Positions 27,945 through 37,278 of a DNA stretch of 64,000 nt are shown piece by piece. Below the pieces are notes generated by a model. The model made no database searches and was not told where the DNA came from. It saw nothing but the letters and a program-made list of their open reading frames with translations. Source of the stretch: Flavobacterium sp. CYK-55 (lineage in GTDB: Bacteria > Bacteroidota > Bacteroidia > Flavobacteriales > Flavobacteriaceae); assembly GCF_018413465.1 (NCBI RefSeq), contig NZ_JAHCDK010000003.1, forward strand, positions 1 to 64,000, given 5' to 3'. Every line of letters starts with the position of its first letter. Within the stretch, counting starts at the first letter, position 1. The translations under genes were made by a program, and so were the position numbers.

Positions 27945-28140
27945 TGAGCGGCTGAGAGCCTGATATAGGTTTAAAAAGTGTAAAAGGTTTAAGAAGTTTA
28001 GATTGAAGCCCGATTCGTAATTTGCTGAGTGCCTGAGTGCCTGAGATGCTGCGCACAATGAATGTGACATGCACTTTTTACAATTTTATTTCACTGAGTA
28101 TTTTTTGAATCATTACTCCAAATTCATAATTCGTAATTAA
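27945..28140. repeat. Mosaic dispersed repeat between TonB receptor and metalloprotease
   Basis: CTGAG octamers (triplets CGG and AGC), a TATAGG junction, the 43-bp core at 27969, more CTGAG-TGC octamers, and an inverted third copy of the ~110-bp module (about 28047-28139). The following 160 bp to the promoter are unique. An apparent ORF across this block (27879-28070) is a product of the repeat. Confidence 0.8.
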
Positions 28141-28448
28141 AATTCCTTCTTTCATCGTTCAGCCCAGCTTTATCCTTTAAGAAACTTTTTTTGCTTCTCT
28201 AACTAAAATCATTACATTTACTACACTCACCACTTTTTACTGTTTCATATTTAGCAACTCAAATAGGCTTTGAGGACTGATTTTTTGTTTTAATTTGAAA
28301 TAGTAGCATGATAAAAAACAATCATTTAATTTATCCAAAAGAACCCCAAAAAAGTAGCTTTACTCGTGGGATTGTCAAACTCCTAATCCACGATAATAAC
28401 AAAGAGTTTATCGACTTCAAAATAAATACAATCTTAAATATACTCCAC

Positions 28449-29918
28449 ATGAAAAAAATAATGACAATTCTTTTAGCCATCATAATTCAATTCGTGAACG
28501 CACAGAACTTTGGTTGCAAAACAAATGGGTTTATACCGATAACTCCAAATATTAATCGATTAGCTAATCAAAGTCAGATACCACCATCAAGTAATACCCC
28601 CCATGTTCTTAATGCTTTCTTCACTTTATTCAAGGACGAAAATGGACATACTTTTGTTGATGGTTCGGAAAACAATCAATTAGGAAGTAACCAACAAATT
28701 GAAGGAAGATTTCTGGAATGTGTTAGAATACTTAACATTCAATATAATCCATACAATATATACTTTAAATATACAGGGTTTAGAGTAGAAAACACGTCTG
28801 ATAATAATGTCCAAGAGATATCAGGTTCCGATGATCAATGGAATGCGCTTCAATTTTATAGAGAACCCGATGCTTTGAATTTTTATTTTGTAAACTATGC
28901 TGGCAGCATAGACTCTACTGCAAAGATTGGTGGTGTAGAAAGCATTTATTCACTTATTTACTTAATGCCTCAAAATTTAGGCTTTCTAACTTATGTATTG
29001 ACCCATGAAGTAGCACACAATTTTTCTCTATATCACACTTATGAGGTAGGTAGTCATTATCCTGACATCCCAGGAAATGAAGAAATAAGAGTATTTACTC
29101 AATGTGAAAGGGTCAATAGAATTCCCAATGACGATCCGTCAATATACAATGCAGATATTGCAGGTGACGAAGTGGTTGATACAGAAGCTCAACCGCTGCT
29201 GATAAATAATTGTCAAAACTTTATTGTCGACCCTAGCCTTGTAAATTGCTATTCAGAACATTATCTAAGTGTTACGCCAGGTAATTACATGAACAATAGC
29301 ATGCTTGTTGACCAATGTTGGAATTTTACAGACGGGCAAATCACTAGAATGCGCAACTATATTGAAAACAGTTCTACTAATTTGGGGTATTTATCTGGGC
29401 TTGATTCAGCTAAAACGGATATTGCTGCTTTGTATGAGCCATTTGATGCTCAAGTTATCGCAGGTGATGTAATCAGTATTAATGACCAGCCCGAACTTGG
29501 AGGGGCAATTGTTTGTCGCAAACAAATATACAGGCTACGTTTTCAGCCGGGTTATCAGCAAATTTTCTATGACGTAAATAATGGCCCGGTCAGTCAAACT
29601 GCCAATGAGCAATTTAATTATGATAATTCGTTTGATCATGCTATTGGAGTTCAAATTCCATCAATAAGCAATCAAATTCGCGGAGGAATCGGTGTCATCA
29701 GTAGTGTGATTGGCAATTGTAATTTTGAATCGTATGAATCTGGAACCATATATTCTATGGCTGTTTTGGGTTCTATGAACATTTCGGTTAAAGAGCTTAA
29801 TGAGATAGAAGTAAAAGATCCGGAACTATATGATAAGTTGATGGAACAATACTACTATATCCTAAAAAAAATTACAACTTCTGGTGCGAAAGTAGAACAA
29901 GCATTTTTTAAAAATTAA
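28449..29918 (+). CDS. Secreted M43-like (metzincin) zinc metalloprotease
   Basis: 489 residues from the ATG at 28449, chosen because a signal peptide (KKIMTILLAIIIQFVNAQ) starts there; the frame is open to 28308, which would add 47 residues. The zinc motif HEVAHNFSLYH (HExxHxxxxxH) is followed by a Met-turn region PGNYMNNSMLVDQCW, as in pappalysin-type M43 proteases; the usual Gly of the motif is Ser here. Several Cys could form disulfides. No T9SS sorting domain is visible at the C-terminus, so it may be periplasmic or carry an unrecognised signal. A 13-bp terminator stem follows 6 bp after the stop. Confidence 0.82.
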   Translation: MKKIMTILLAIIIQFVNAQNFGCKTNGFIPITPNINRLANQSQIPPSSNTPHVLNAFFTLFKDENGHTFVDGSENNQLGSNQQIEGRFLECVRILNIQYNPYNIYFKYTGFRVENTSDNNVQEISGSDDQWNALQFYREPDALNFYFVNYAGSIDSTAKIGGVESIYSLIYLMPQNLGFLTYVLTHEVAHNFSLYHTYEVGSHYPDIPGNEEIRVFTQCERVNRIPNDDPSIYNADIAGDEVVDTEAQPLLINNCQNFIVDPSLVNCYSEHYLSVTPGNYMNNSMLVDQCWNFTDGQITRMRNYIENSSTNLGYLSGLDSAKTDIAALYEPFDAQVIAGDVISINDQPELGGAIVCRKQIYRLRFQPGYQQIFYDVNNGPVSQTANEQFNYDNSFDHAIGVQIPSISNQIRGGIGVISSVIGNCNFESYESGTIYSMAVLGSMNISVKELNEIEVKDPELYDKLMEQYYYILKKITTSGAKVEQAFFKN

Positions 29919-29924
29919 AAAGAA

Positions 29925-29962
29925 AAAGGATTGGTTTGCTCTTTTGACTAAACCAATCCTTT
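29925..29962 (+). terminator. Intrinsic terminator after the metalloprotease gene
   Basis: A perfect 13-bp stem (AAAGGATTGGTTT at 29925-29937 with AAACCAATCCTTT at 29950-29962) with a 12-nt loop. Its right end overlaps the promoter element of the next gene, only 13 bp before that gene's ATG. Confidence 0.85.
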
Positions 29963-29969
29963 AAATTTG
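29962..29969 (+). promoter_or_regulatory. TAnnTTTG -7 element, near-leaderless promoter
   Basis: TAAATTTG is a perfect match to the consensus and lies 6 bp before the ATG at 29976, predicting an mRNA with almost no 5' leader. A TTTG at 29935-29938 is a possible -33 element. Both elements lie in or beside the upstream terminator stem. Confidence 0.65.
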
Positions 29970-29975
29970 TGCAAC

Positions 29976-31589
29976 ATGAAAATCTACATTTCTATACTGT
30001 ACCTCTCGTTTGCTTTGCTGGTCAACGCCCAAGCGCCCGATATTCAATGGCAAAAAGTCTTTGGCGGAACAAATAATGAAAGATTAAATAAAATAATACC
30101 AACGCTAGATGGTGGTTATGTTTTGTGTGGTGAGTCTGAATCGGGAATTTCCGGCAATAAAACCGAAACCAACTACGGACAATCGGATTATTGGATCATC
30201 AAAACAGATTCATCAGGCAATATACTATGGCAAAAAGACTTCGGAGGTAATAATAACGAAAGCAGGCCAACTATTATTGAAACCTCTGATGGAGGCATTT
30301 TGGTGGGCGGAAGTTCAGATTCAAATAGCTCAGGGAATAAAACCGAAGACACGAATGGGTTTAACGATTTTTGGGTCATTAAATTAGATGTTAACGGAAG
30401 CATAGAATGGCAAAATACCATTGGTGCGGCATTTTCAGATTTATTGAATTCAATCATACAAACTCCTGATGGCGGCTATTTATTGGCGGGTAGTTCGGTA
30501 TCGGATAATACAGGTGATAAAACAGAAAACAATGTAGGCTTTGCATTTGGCTTGCCTTATTACACCTATTTTGATTATTGGGTGGTAAAACTTGATGCAC
30601 AAGGCCATATTATGTGGGACAACACCGTAGGGAGTAAATTAACCGATGGAGTTACTGTTGCGATCAACGCATCAGATGGCGGATATTTAATTGGCGGTTA
30701 TACTTATTGTGATGCATCCGGTGATCAAAACGGAGTTTGTTTTGGAGGTGTAGACGCTTGGATCGTAAAACTAGATATGGACGGAAGCATCCTTTGGCAG
30801 AAAAAATATGGAGGAGCTCAATTTGATGAGTTGGACAGTGCTATAAGTACCTCAGATGGGGGCTATCTGTTAGGTTTAGTATCAAAGTCAAATGCTTCGG
30901 GAAATAAATCTGAAAATTGCAGAGGAGAACAAGATTTTTGGATTGTAAAAATAGATGCTCAAGGAAATATCCTTTGGGACAAAACTCTGGGCGGTATAGG
31001 TAGTGAATATTTAGAAGGGTTGTCTGAAGACAATCAACAAAATTTTTATATAACGGGCGTGTCAAATTCAAATGCATCAGGTGAGAAAACAGAAAACTCA
31101 AGAGGAGGTTATGATTATTGGGTGGTAAAAATAGACCCAACCGGAAGTGTTGTTTGGGATAAAACCATTGGAGGAACTGAAAATGAAATTAATGCGGATC
31201 ACTGTTATAACATCATCGATGATAGTTTAACAATTGCCGGAACCAGTTTATCATCAAATTCCGGTGATAAATCAGAAATTTCAAGAGGCTTGGCAGATTA
31301 TTGGCTGGTAAAACTGAACTCTGATCAATTAACCAGGAATAATTTTAATGCAACCGCCATTTCAGTCTATCCCAACCCAACTACTGAGCATATTTTGATC
31401 GATTTTCATGAGGTATACAAAACCATAAATGTTTCCTTAGTAAATACCTTGGGGCAGCTCATTCTTGAAAAGGAATACACCAATACTACGCAAGTTAACT
31501 TAGATATAGACGGCACTATAGGAGTCTATTTTTTAAAATGCTCAAACCAAAATAGCCAAGAAGTTACCTTTAAGGTCATAAAAAAGTAA
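29976..31589 (+). CDS. T9SS secreted protein with GGY-x-GKT/DYWIVKLD repeats
   Basis: 537 residues from the ATG at 29976, which places the signal peptide (YISILYLSFALLVNAQ) at the N-terminus. Seven or so repeats of ~60 residues share the pattern SDGGYLLGG, SNSSGNKTE, DYWVVKLD and GSILWDKTIGG, probably blades of a beta-propeller. The C-terminus is a T9SS type A sorting domain (VYPNPTTEHILIDF to VTFKVIKK). Such proteins are common in Flavobacteriia, and their ligands are unknown. Encoded alone, with its own promoter 6 bp before the start. Confidence 0.85.
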   Translation: MKIYISILYLSFALLVNAQAPDIQWQKVFGGTNNERLNKIIPTLDGGYVLCGESESGISGNKTETNYGQSDYWIIKTDSSGNILWQKDFGGNNNESRPTIIETSDGGILVGGSSDSNSSGNKTEDTNGFNDFWVIKLDVNGSIEWQNTIGAAFSDLLNSIIQTPDGGYLLAGSSVSDNTGDKTENNVGFAFGLPYYTYFDYWVVKLDAQGHIMWDNTVGSKLTDGVTVAINASDGGYLIGGYTYCDASGDQNGVCFGGVDAWIVKLDMDGSILWQKKYGGAQFDELDSAISTSDGGYLLGLVSKSNASGNKSENCRGEQDFWIVKIDAQGNILWDKTLGGIGSEYLEGLSEDNQQNFYITGVSNSNASGEKTENSRGGYDYWVVKIDPTGSVVWDKTIGGTENEINADHCYNIIDDSLTIAGTSLSSNSGDKSEISRGLADYWLVKLNSDQLTRNNFNATAISVYPNPTTEHILIDFHEVYKTINVSLVNTLGQLILEKEYTNTTQVNLDIDGTIGVYFLKCSNQNSQEVTFKVIKK

Positions 31590-31644
31590 ACGATACCCTT
31601 GGTTGTGCTCACATTAACTTACAGATAAAGATATTTATACTTCA

Positions 31645-32185
31645 TACTGCGCAGCGGTCTATTTCTGTTTAAAAAGTGTAAAAGGTTTAAAAAGTTGAGT
31701 TGAAACCACGGTGTAAACTGATGCTTTGTCACCCCGAGCGCAGTCGATAAGCTCAGCAACTGCACTTCACCAATAAGCCGCTACAGGTTTAAAAAGTGTA
31801 AAAGGTTTAAGAAGTTTAGTCGAGACATTCAGTCATACGAATCATTTCATTTCCAAATTTTCAAATTTTCAAATTATCTCATTTTCAAATTATCTTCAGT
31901 CCTAAAGCGCAACAATCAATTTCTGTTTAAAAAGTGTAAAAGGTTTAAGAAGTTTAGATTGAAGCCCCATTTGTAATTTGCTGAGTGCCTGAGTGCCTGA
32001 GATGCTGCGCATAAAGATTAACGATGAAGCATTGGTGTAACTGAGAAACCAATATAGGTTTAAAAAGTGTAAAAGGTTTAAGAAGTTTAGATTAAAGCCC
32101 CATTCGTAATTCATAATTCATCATTCGTAATTAAAAACCTCTCTTTCTTCTTGTTTCTCAAAGCGTAGCGGTCTATAGCGCAGCG
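31645..32185. repeat. Mosaic dispersed repeat between the T9SS repeat protein and TrmH
   Basis: Four copies of the 43-bp core (31667, 31787, 31925, 32058), all reading rightward. They are interspersed with GCGCAGCGGTC units, a GTCACCCCGAGCGCAGTCGA unit, the CATTTCATTTCCAAATTTTC module, CTGAG-TGC octamers and ATTCGTAATT heptamers. No genuine gene; the short frame at 31902-32114 is repeat-derived. Confidence 0.85.
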
Positions 32186-32336
32186 AGTCTTGTCATTAAC
32201 TCTCTTTATTGTTTTATTAGTTTCATGCCAATTTTTCACGAACAAAATTCTATCTTAGCCAAGCTTGCGCTGTTTGCTGTTTTGCAATGCGCGTCTAGTA
32301 AGAGACCGTTGGCTGTAATTATGAAAAAATCGTAAA

Positions 32337-32960
32337 ATGGAAGAAATTCATAAACCGGAAAAAAGTTCATTAAGAAAAAAAGCCGATGAAATAAAAGAAC
32401 TTCGGTGCAAAAATTTAATTGCAGTACTTGAAGAACCTCACGATATAAAAAACATCGGAACTGTTGTTAGAAACATTAATGCACTTGGTGTTGAAAAATT
32501 ATATATTGTTGACAGCAAAAAAAGATTACCGAAAGATTGGGATGAAATGAGAGAAAGTAAATCTCTCATGAAGCCATCTGTTTCTGCAATAAAATGGACT
32601 TTTGTTAAAACTTTTGAAAGTACTCAAGAATGTATTGAACATTTAAAAAACAAGAAATTTACTTCGGTTGTAACTTCGCCACACCTAAAAGGAAGAACCA
32701 ATGTGATATTGCAAGAAGGAAATTATATCCAAAAAAGATTAGCTGTATGGTTTGGGAATGAATCACAGGGAATTAGTGATGTAGCAGTTGAAAATAGTGA
32801 AGCATGTTTAAGTATTGAAATGTGTGGAATTATTGAAAGTTTTAATCTTGCAACATCAACAGGAATTGTTCTTTATGAAATAACAAAACAGCGAAGAGCT
32901 TATCAAAGAAATAATAAGCGAGCAATAAAACATGATCCGAAAGTTAAATCAGATAAATAA
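32337..32960 (+). CDS. TrmH/SpoU family RNA 2'-O-methyltransferase
   Basis: 207 residues. All three SPOUT motifs are present: NIGTVVRNINALGV (motif 1), VWFGNESQGIS (motif 2) and CGIIESFNLATSTGIVLYEI (motif 3), which form the trefoil-knot SAM site. The N-terminus is a short basic stretch and there is no L30e-like domain, so the exact target (a tRNA or rRNA ribose) cannot be assigned. The gene is isolated, more AT-rich in codon use than its neighbours, and bracketed by GTTGGC (about 32308) and GCCAAC (about 32967). This suggests a transferred single-gene unit. Confidence 0.88.
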   Translation: MEEIHKPEKSSLRKKADEIKELRCKNLIAVLEEPHDIKNIGTVVRNINALGVEKLYIVDSKKRLPKDWDEMRESKSLMKPSVSAIKWTFVKTFESTQECIEHLKNKKFTSVVTSPHLKGRTNVILQEGNYIQKRLAVWFGNESQGISDVAVENSEACLSIEMCGIIESFNLATSTGIVLYEITKQRRAYQRNNKRAIKHDPKVKSDK

Positions 32961-33283
32961 AACTACTGCCAACAATCTCTCTCTAACCTTTACCCAAAAA
33001 CCAATTCCCAAAAGCCGTATATGCTTTACACTACACACCCAGGAAATCATCTATTTTCACATTGAGGTTTTGGGCCTGTCTTAAATCAAGATTCGTGTTT
33101 TTTTGCGAGGGGTTTTAAGGCAGTTTCAAGGCAGTCTTAAGGCAGTAAGGCGGCTGTTAGCCCAGTAAAAACGTTGTTTTTTGCCCTCTGAGTGCTACAA
33201 AGGTGCCTTAAGAGTGCCTTAAGCCCTTGTGTTTTTTAAGCTATAGAGGGCAGTTTTGAAATCTGAAAAACCATTCTTCAACT
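32961..33283. repeat. Gap with clustered AAGGCAGT direct and inverted repeats
   Basis: No gene. From about 33115 to 33155 the octamer AAGGCAGT or close variants recurs four times. GTGCCTTAAG at 33203-33225 (two copies) is its inverse, and TGCCCTCT (33182) pairs with AGAGGGCA (33245). The RNA could fold into an imperfect hairpin of about 130 nt. A mobile-element remnant is an alternative. Confidence 0.45.
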
Positions 33284-34003
33284 TTATTGAGCCACCTCTA
33301 TTTGACGGTAAATTTTTAATAAAGCAAGGGCTAAATTTGGCTCAATGTGATTGATGCGTCCGGTGTTAAAATTAACAGCCACACCACCGTTGCTCGGATA
33401 ACTTTGCGCACCGTTGATGTCAATACTCGAAAAGCTCAAAAACTTACAAAAGCCTTCTTCTGATGGGTTGATGTACATTGTTTCACCCGTTAAACCACCT
33501 TTGCTGATTTTTATTCCTTCGGGTTTTCGGTCAAATACAAGGTAAGTTCCGGCTTTGACTTCATATTTGTCATCGTTGAGCTTAAAGGTTTGGCTTTTGT
33601 TTGACAACAGGTTTTGATGACCAAAAATATAAATCTTGTTTTTGGGGAGTAATTCAGCGTTTTTATCAAATAAGTCGTCCTCGTTGTAGTAAAGTGAAAG
33701 AACCAATTCTGCGGTTTCAGGCTCGGTTTTTTTAAAACTTTCAAATTTAAATGCGTTGGCTCCGCATTGGAGGGCTCGGGTTCGGATGGCGTTAAACAAT
33801 ACAATGACATTGTCAATTTTTCCGGTGCATTTAACTTTTCCAACCTCGATGATGTTGCTGGTATCTGTACTGTCTGTCAAATAAATAAATTGTTGGTATT
33901 CAGGCTTTTGAAGCGTGTCGCCTAGACTAATAAACACAACTTTTTGGGCTGTTGCATTTTGAATAAAAAAACAAAAAACAATAAGTAACAAATGGTTTTT
34001 CAT
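33284..34003 (-). CDS. Secreted protein of unknown function
   Basis: 239 residues with a signal peptide (KNHLLLIVFCFFIQNATAQ). The mature part is mixed alpha/beta, with a single Cys pair region (VGKVKCTGK and ALQCGANAF) and a beta-rich C-terminus (GTYLVFDRKPEGI, GGVAVNFNTGRI). No T9SS sorting domain or catalytic motif is recognised. Encoded alone and leftward. A periplasmic or outer-membrane-associated role is likely from the signal peptide only. Confidence 0.7.
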   Translation of the reverse strand: MKNHLLLIVFCFFIQNATAQKVVFISLGDTLQKPEYQQFIYLTDSTDTSNIIEVGKVKCTGKIDNVIVLFNAIRTRALQCGANAFKFESFKKTEPETAELVLSLYYNEDDLFDKNAELLPKNKIYIFGHQNLLSNKSQTFKLNDDKYEVKAGTYLVFDRKPEGIKISKGGLTGETMYINPSEEGFCKFLSFSSIDINGAQSYPSNGGVAVNFNTGRINHIEPNLALALLKIYRQIEVAQ

Positions 34004-34391
34004 GTTGGGTAATGGTGGTTTTTGTAATTTTTTTTATGATTTACCAATGAGCCGGTTGCTTCTTTACAGCAATACAAGGTACCACAAATCTAATAAAATT
34101 AAATAGGCTGGGGTTGTGTCCAAACAAGATGTTTGTCAGCCTAGTACCAGGAGTTTCAAAAGTTGAGTTTGAAGTATTATTCTAAATTCAAATTCATTTG
34201 CAATTCTTTTTTCTTGCTTCTCACAGCGTAGCGTGTCTAAAGGCGCAGGAGTAATCTCAGGTGAACCGAGGGTATTTGTTATGAGGGAAATCTATATCGG
34301 GATTTTCGAGTATAAAAAGAGAATAATTGCTGATAATCTGATCATTAGATTGTCAAAAGTTCTTTATTTTTTTTTAGCTGTATAATTTATA
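34004..34391. repeat. Gap with one dispersed-repeat remnant
   Basis: 388 bp between two leftward genes. A remnant GCGTAGCGTGTC-TAAAGGCGCAGG unit lies at about 34225-34250; the rest is AT-rich unique sequence. No gene is seen. This is the last dispersed-repeat unit before the respiration island. Confidence 0.5.
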
Positions 34392-36386
34392 TTAAAAAAA
34401 ATGTGCGGTTAAATTTATAAACGCGTTTCTGCCCATTCTAGGAATTTTATTCCAATCAGAATAGGTTGTATAATATTGATCGGTAAGGTTTTCGACTCCG
34501 ATTTTTATGAGCAATTGGGTTTGACTCCATTTGAATTGATACGAACTGCTGAGGTTGTATATGCCAAAATCAGCTGTTTTATGTTCGCCATAAGTTTGTC
34601 CGTAATGGTTTTGAGTGGCATTGCCCAAAGCCTCAAAAGTAGCCGAAAATTTTTGATGGTTCCAATTGCAACTCAATTGATAAGCCAATGGCTGAATGAG
34701 CGGTAAATAATGGTTATGACTGTCTTGTCCTGAACTGTATTTGATTTGTGCAGTGCACGTTAAATGTGCAAATGCTTTATATTGAGCGATAAAATCAAAG
34801 TTCATCAATGTGGCATAATTTATTGCTTGATACCATTTTACCCCAGAAGCGCCGATGGTCATCGGAATAAAATCAAGGTCGGGCGCTCCGATGATGTAAT
34901 TTTGAATGCGGAATGTATTTCCGCTTATTTTAAGAAGTATTTTGGGCGTTTTATACGTTGCTGATGCATTGATTTCAAAAGCAGATTCGTTTTTTAAGTT
35001 TGGATTTCCGATGTAATCATACCGATCAGAACTATTGAACAGATAAAATCCGTAGCCTTCTGAAACACTCGGAGCTCTCTCAGAATAAGCGGTTCCAAAA
35101 CTGTATTCCAATGACCGATGCTGAAGGCGATACTGCAATCCGAAGCTTTTGAGCCATCGATTTTTTTGTTGGGACATTTCCGGATAAAATATCTGTAAAC
35201 TTGACAAGCCAAATGGGCTCGCTACTGTGTTTTGATGTCTTCCGACTGAAGCCGTTAATTTGAGTTCTGAATGACAATTCAAGGTGTAATTATCCTGTAA
35301 GAACAATCCGCTGTACCAAGTGCGCACATCTGGCCAAGTATACATGAACATTTCTTTTTCGGTTGGGTTTTTCGGATACATGGTCATCTCAGCCTTTGAC
35401 TGATTATAAAATGAATTTGCTTGAAAAAGCCATTGATGTTGTGCCTTAGTTCGTTCTAACTGAGCATAAAAACCGCCGGTATTGCTCCAGCCGGGCATAT
35501 CCATGTGAATTGGAACTTCGGGCCGGGTCGTATCGTCCATCTGATGGGTAATGGTGTTGTAATATACTTTAGCTTCAAATTTGTTCGTAGGAACTTGAGC
35601 CATCGTTGAGGCATATTTAACTGAACTGATCAATGCTTGAGCCAGCGATACATCCATAGGCAAGGCCGGATAGCCAACTTGGGTAGCACGATCATAAATG
35701 ATTGAAGTTTCGATCAGCTTGTTCGGGCTGAATTTCCAACCCAAAGTATTAGAAACGTTTATTTTTTTAAACCCTGAATGGGCTATTTCACGGCCTTTTC
35801 CGTCAAAGTAATTGCCGGCCTCTCGATAAGTTACATCAGCATCTATATAATAAGTCGGATGTGAGTATGTGGCCGATAAACCAGCTATTTGGTGTAAATT
35901 ATTGGCTTCTAATCCGTGGTTGAGCCCAAAATCCCATCCTTTTTCTTTAAAGAAACTTGCATTTCGTTTTAAATCTAAGCTGCCGCCAATGGTTGCGCCA
36001 AAACAACTTCCTTGTTGGCCAGAGCACAAATCAGCCTGTGCCAAATTGGATATTTCTACATAAGAGGTAATCGGGTCCATTTTATCGGTACAAGCGCCAA
36101 AAATCCTCATACCGTCAATGGTTACTAATGTTCTTTCTGTAGCCATATTGTTGATCAGTGGTTCCCAAGCATAAGTTCCGCGTCTGATAAGATTGACTTT
36201 ACCGCCTTTTTGCAGAAACTCGTCAAGGGTAGCCAACGATTTAAATTGCTTTTCGTTGAGTTGTTTTTTGGGCGCTATAACAATTACTTCGTTTAAAGTA
36301 TTCGGAGGTAAAGAGTCAACCTCTTTTTGTGCTGTTACTGTATAACGCAAACACAAAAATAAAAGGATGGTGTAAAATCGTAACAT
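34392..36386 (-). CDS. TonB-dependent receptor, OprC/NosA-like (probable copper uptake)
   Basis: 664 residues. Signal peptide (FYTILLFLCLRYTVTAQ), then a short plug domain with LVTIDGMRIFGACTDKMDP, recalling the IDGMR-x-C-x3-MDP-T-SY region of OprC/NosA copper receptors, and DLCSGQQGSCFGATIGG. The barrel ends NAFINLTAHFF with the terminal Phe expected of outer-membrane proteins. The copper assignment is inferred from this region, from the adjacent YtkA-like lipoprotein and Cys/His protein, and from the nearby copper enzyme NosZ. A hairpin with a T-run separates it from the lipoprotein gene upstream. Confidence 0.82.
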   Translation of the reverse strand: MLRFYTILLFLCLRYTVTAQKEVDSLPPNTLNEVIVIAPKKQLNEKQFKSLATLDEFLQKGGKVNLIRRGTYAWEPLINNMATERTLVTIDGMRIFGACTDKMDPITSYVEISNLAQADLCSGQQGSCFGATIGGSLDLKRNASFFKEKGWDFGLNHGLEANNLHQIAGLSATYSHPTYYIDADVTYREAGNYFDGKGREIAHSGFKKINVSNTLGWKFSPNKLIETSIIYDRATQVGYPALPMDVSLAQALISSVKYASTMAQVPTNKFEAKVYYNTITHQMDDTTRPEVPIHMDMPGWSNTGGFYAQLERTKAQHQWLFQANSFYNQSKAEMTMYPKNPTEKEMFMYTWPDVRTWYSGLFLQDNYTLNCHSELKLTASVGRHQNTVASPFGLSSLQIFYPEMSQQKNRWLKSFGLQYRLQHRSLEYSFGTAYSERAPSVSEGYGFYLFNSSDRYDYIGNPNLKNESAFEINASATYKTPKILLKISGNTFRIQNYIIGAPDLDFIPMTIGASGVKWYQAINYATLMNFDFIAQYKAFAHLTCTAQIKYSSGQDSHNHYLPLIQPLAYQLSCNWNHQKFSATFEALGNATQNHYGQTYGEHKTADFGIYNLSSSYQFKWSQTQLLIKIGVENLTDQYYTTYSDWNKIPRMGRNAFINLTAHFF

Positions 36387-36392
36387 AATATT

Positions 36393-36422
36393 AAAAAGGC
36401 CCTCCGAAAATTCAAAGGGCCT
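36393..36422 (-). terminator. Intercistronic terminator/attenuator before the TonB receptor gene
   Basis: On the leftward strand a 7-bp stem (AGGCCCT with AGGGCCT, 12-nt loop) is followed by five T residues, ending 6 bp before the receptor ATG. Partial termination would lower receptor expression relative to the lipoprotein. Confidence 0.7.
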
Positions 36423-36429
36423 GAAAAAT

Positions 36430-37278
36430 TTAAAATTCTAAATCAAAATACAGGCTGCTGTCGGTTTGGGTTTCTGTAATAGCTTCGCCTTTTAAGACTT
36501 CGCCGGCAGTATTAAGCAGTTGCATATTTATTTTCCAGTAACCGGTCATGGTGAGCGATAATTTACCGGTATAAAAATCGCCGGCTTTGGTTTGTGTCGC
36601 GTTTACATTGTTGGGCGAACCGTGATTTCCCATGCTGGGCATTCTCGGGTCAATATTAATTTGATAACCATCAACGGTAGTAAATGACATCATACTTTGC
36701 ATTTTCCAGAGCCCAACTTTAAAATCATTCACGGCTACTTTAGGCGTTTGAGGAGCAATGTAAGCCATGATGTATTTGGCACCGTCTGTACCGGTAAAGG
36801 TAGTTGTGTTTTTGTATTCTGATGCCGGAACATCAATAACCGATGTACTGCTGTAATTTACGCCGTCTAAGGTATAATCAACTTTTAAATCCCAATATTC
36901 GGTGTCGTTCTGTGCCATTTGAAAAACCATATAGCCTTTGTACAGCGTTCCGTCGGTAGTGGTTTTTTGTATTGCTGAAAAAGGGCATGAATGGCTCATC
37001 ATTGCCATATGCATCAAAGGTTGCCAAGTAACTGTTGCGTTTTTTTCATACGCTCCGGTTTGTTTGTTTTTGATGCGCAATGAAACTTCATTATAGCCTT
37101 GTGCTAGCGAACCTTTAGCAGCGTATAGCTCAATAATGTGTGTGTCGTTGGTGATTTCTTTGAATTTGGTTAGCCCGCTGAGTTCGTTTGTTTTTGGCGC
37201 ATCATCAGAACTTGAACATGCGGTAAATAGGGTTAGGAACAACCCAAAAAGGACTGTGTATTTTAGAATTGATTTCAT
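36430..37278 (-). CDS. Lipoprotein with two YtkA-like domains (probable copper binding)
   Basis: 282 residues. Lipobox FLTLFTACSSSDD gives a lipid-anchored Cys at about residue 21. Two beta-sandwich units resemble YtkA-like domains. The first has TWQPLMHMAMMSHSCPF and the second DPRMPSMGNHGSPNN, both Met/His-rich stretches that suit Cu(I) binding in the periplasm or on the outer membrane. It sits between the small Cys/His protein and the OprC/NosA-like receptor in a leftward operon. Handing copper from the receptor to periplasmic enzymes such as NosZ is the likely role, by inference. Confidence 0.78.
   Translation of the reverse strand: MKSILKYTVLFGLFLTLFTACSSSDDAPKTNELSGLTKFKEITNDTHIIELYAAKGSLAQGYNEVSLRIKNKQTGAYEKNATVTWQPLMHMAMMSHSCPFSAIQKTTTDGTLYKGYMVFQMAQNDTEYWDLKVDYTLDGVNYSSTSVIDVPASEYKNTTTFTGTDGAKYIMAYIAPQTPKVAVNDFKVGLWKMQSMMSFTTVDGYQINIDPRMPSMGNHGSPNNVNATQTKAGDFYTGKLSLTMTGYWKINMQLLNTAGEVLKGEAITETQTDSSLYFDLEF

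Noticed and set aside
32300..32975. Integron gene cassette with attC around the TrmH gene
   Set aside because: The GTTGGC and GCCAAC flanks do not fit the GTTRRRY/RYYYAAC core sites, no long attC palindrome is visible, and there is no integrase.
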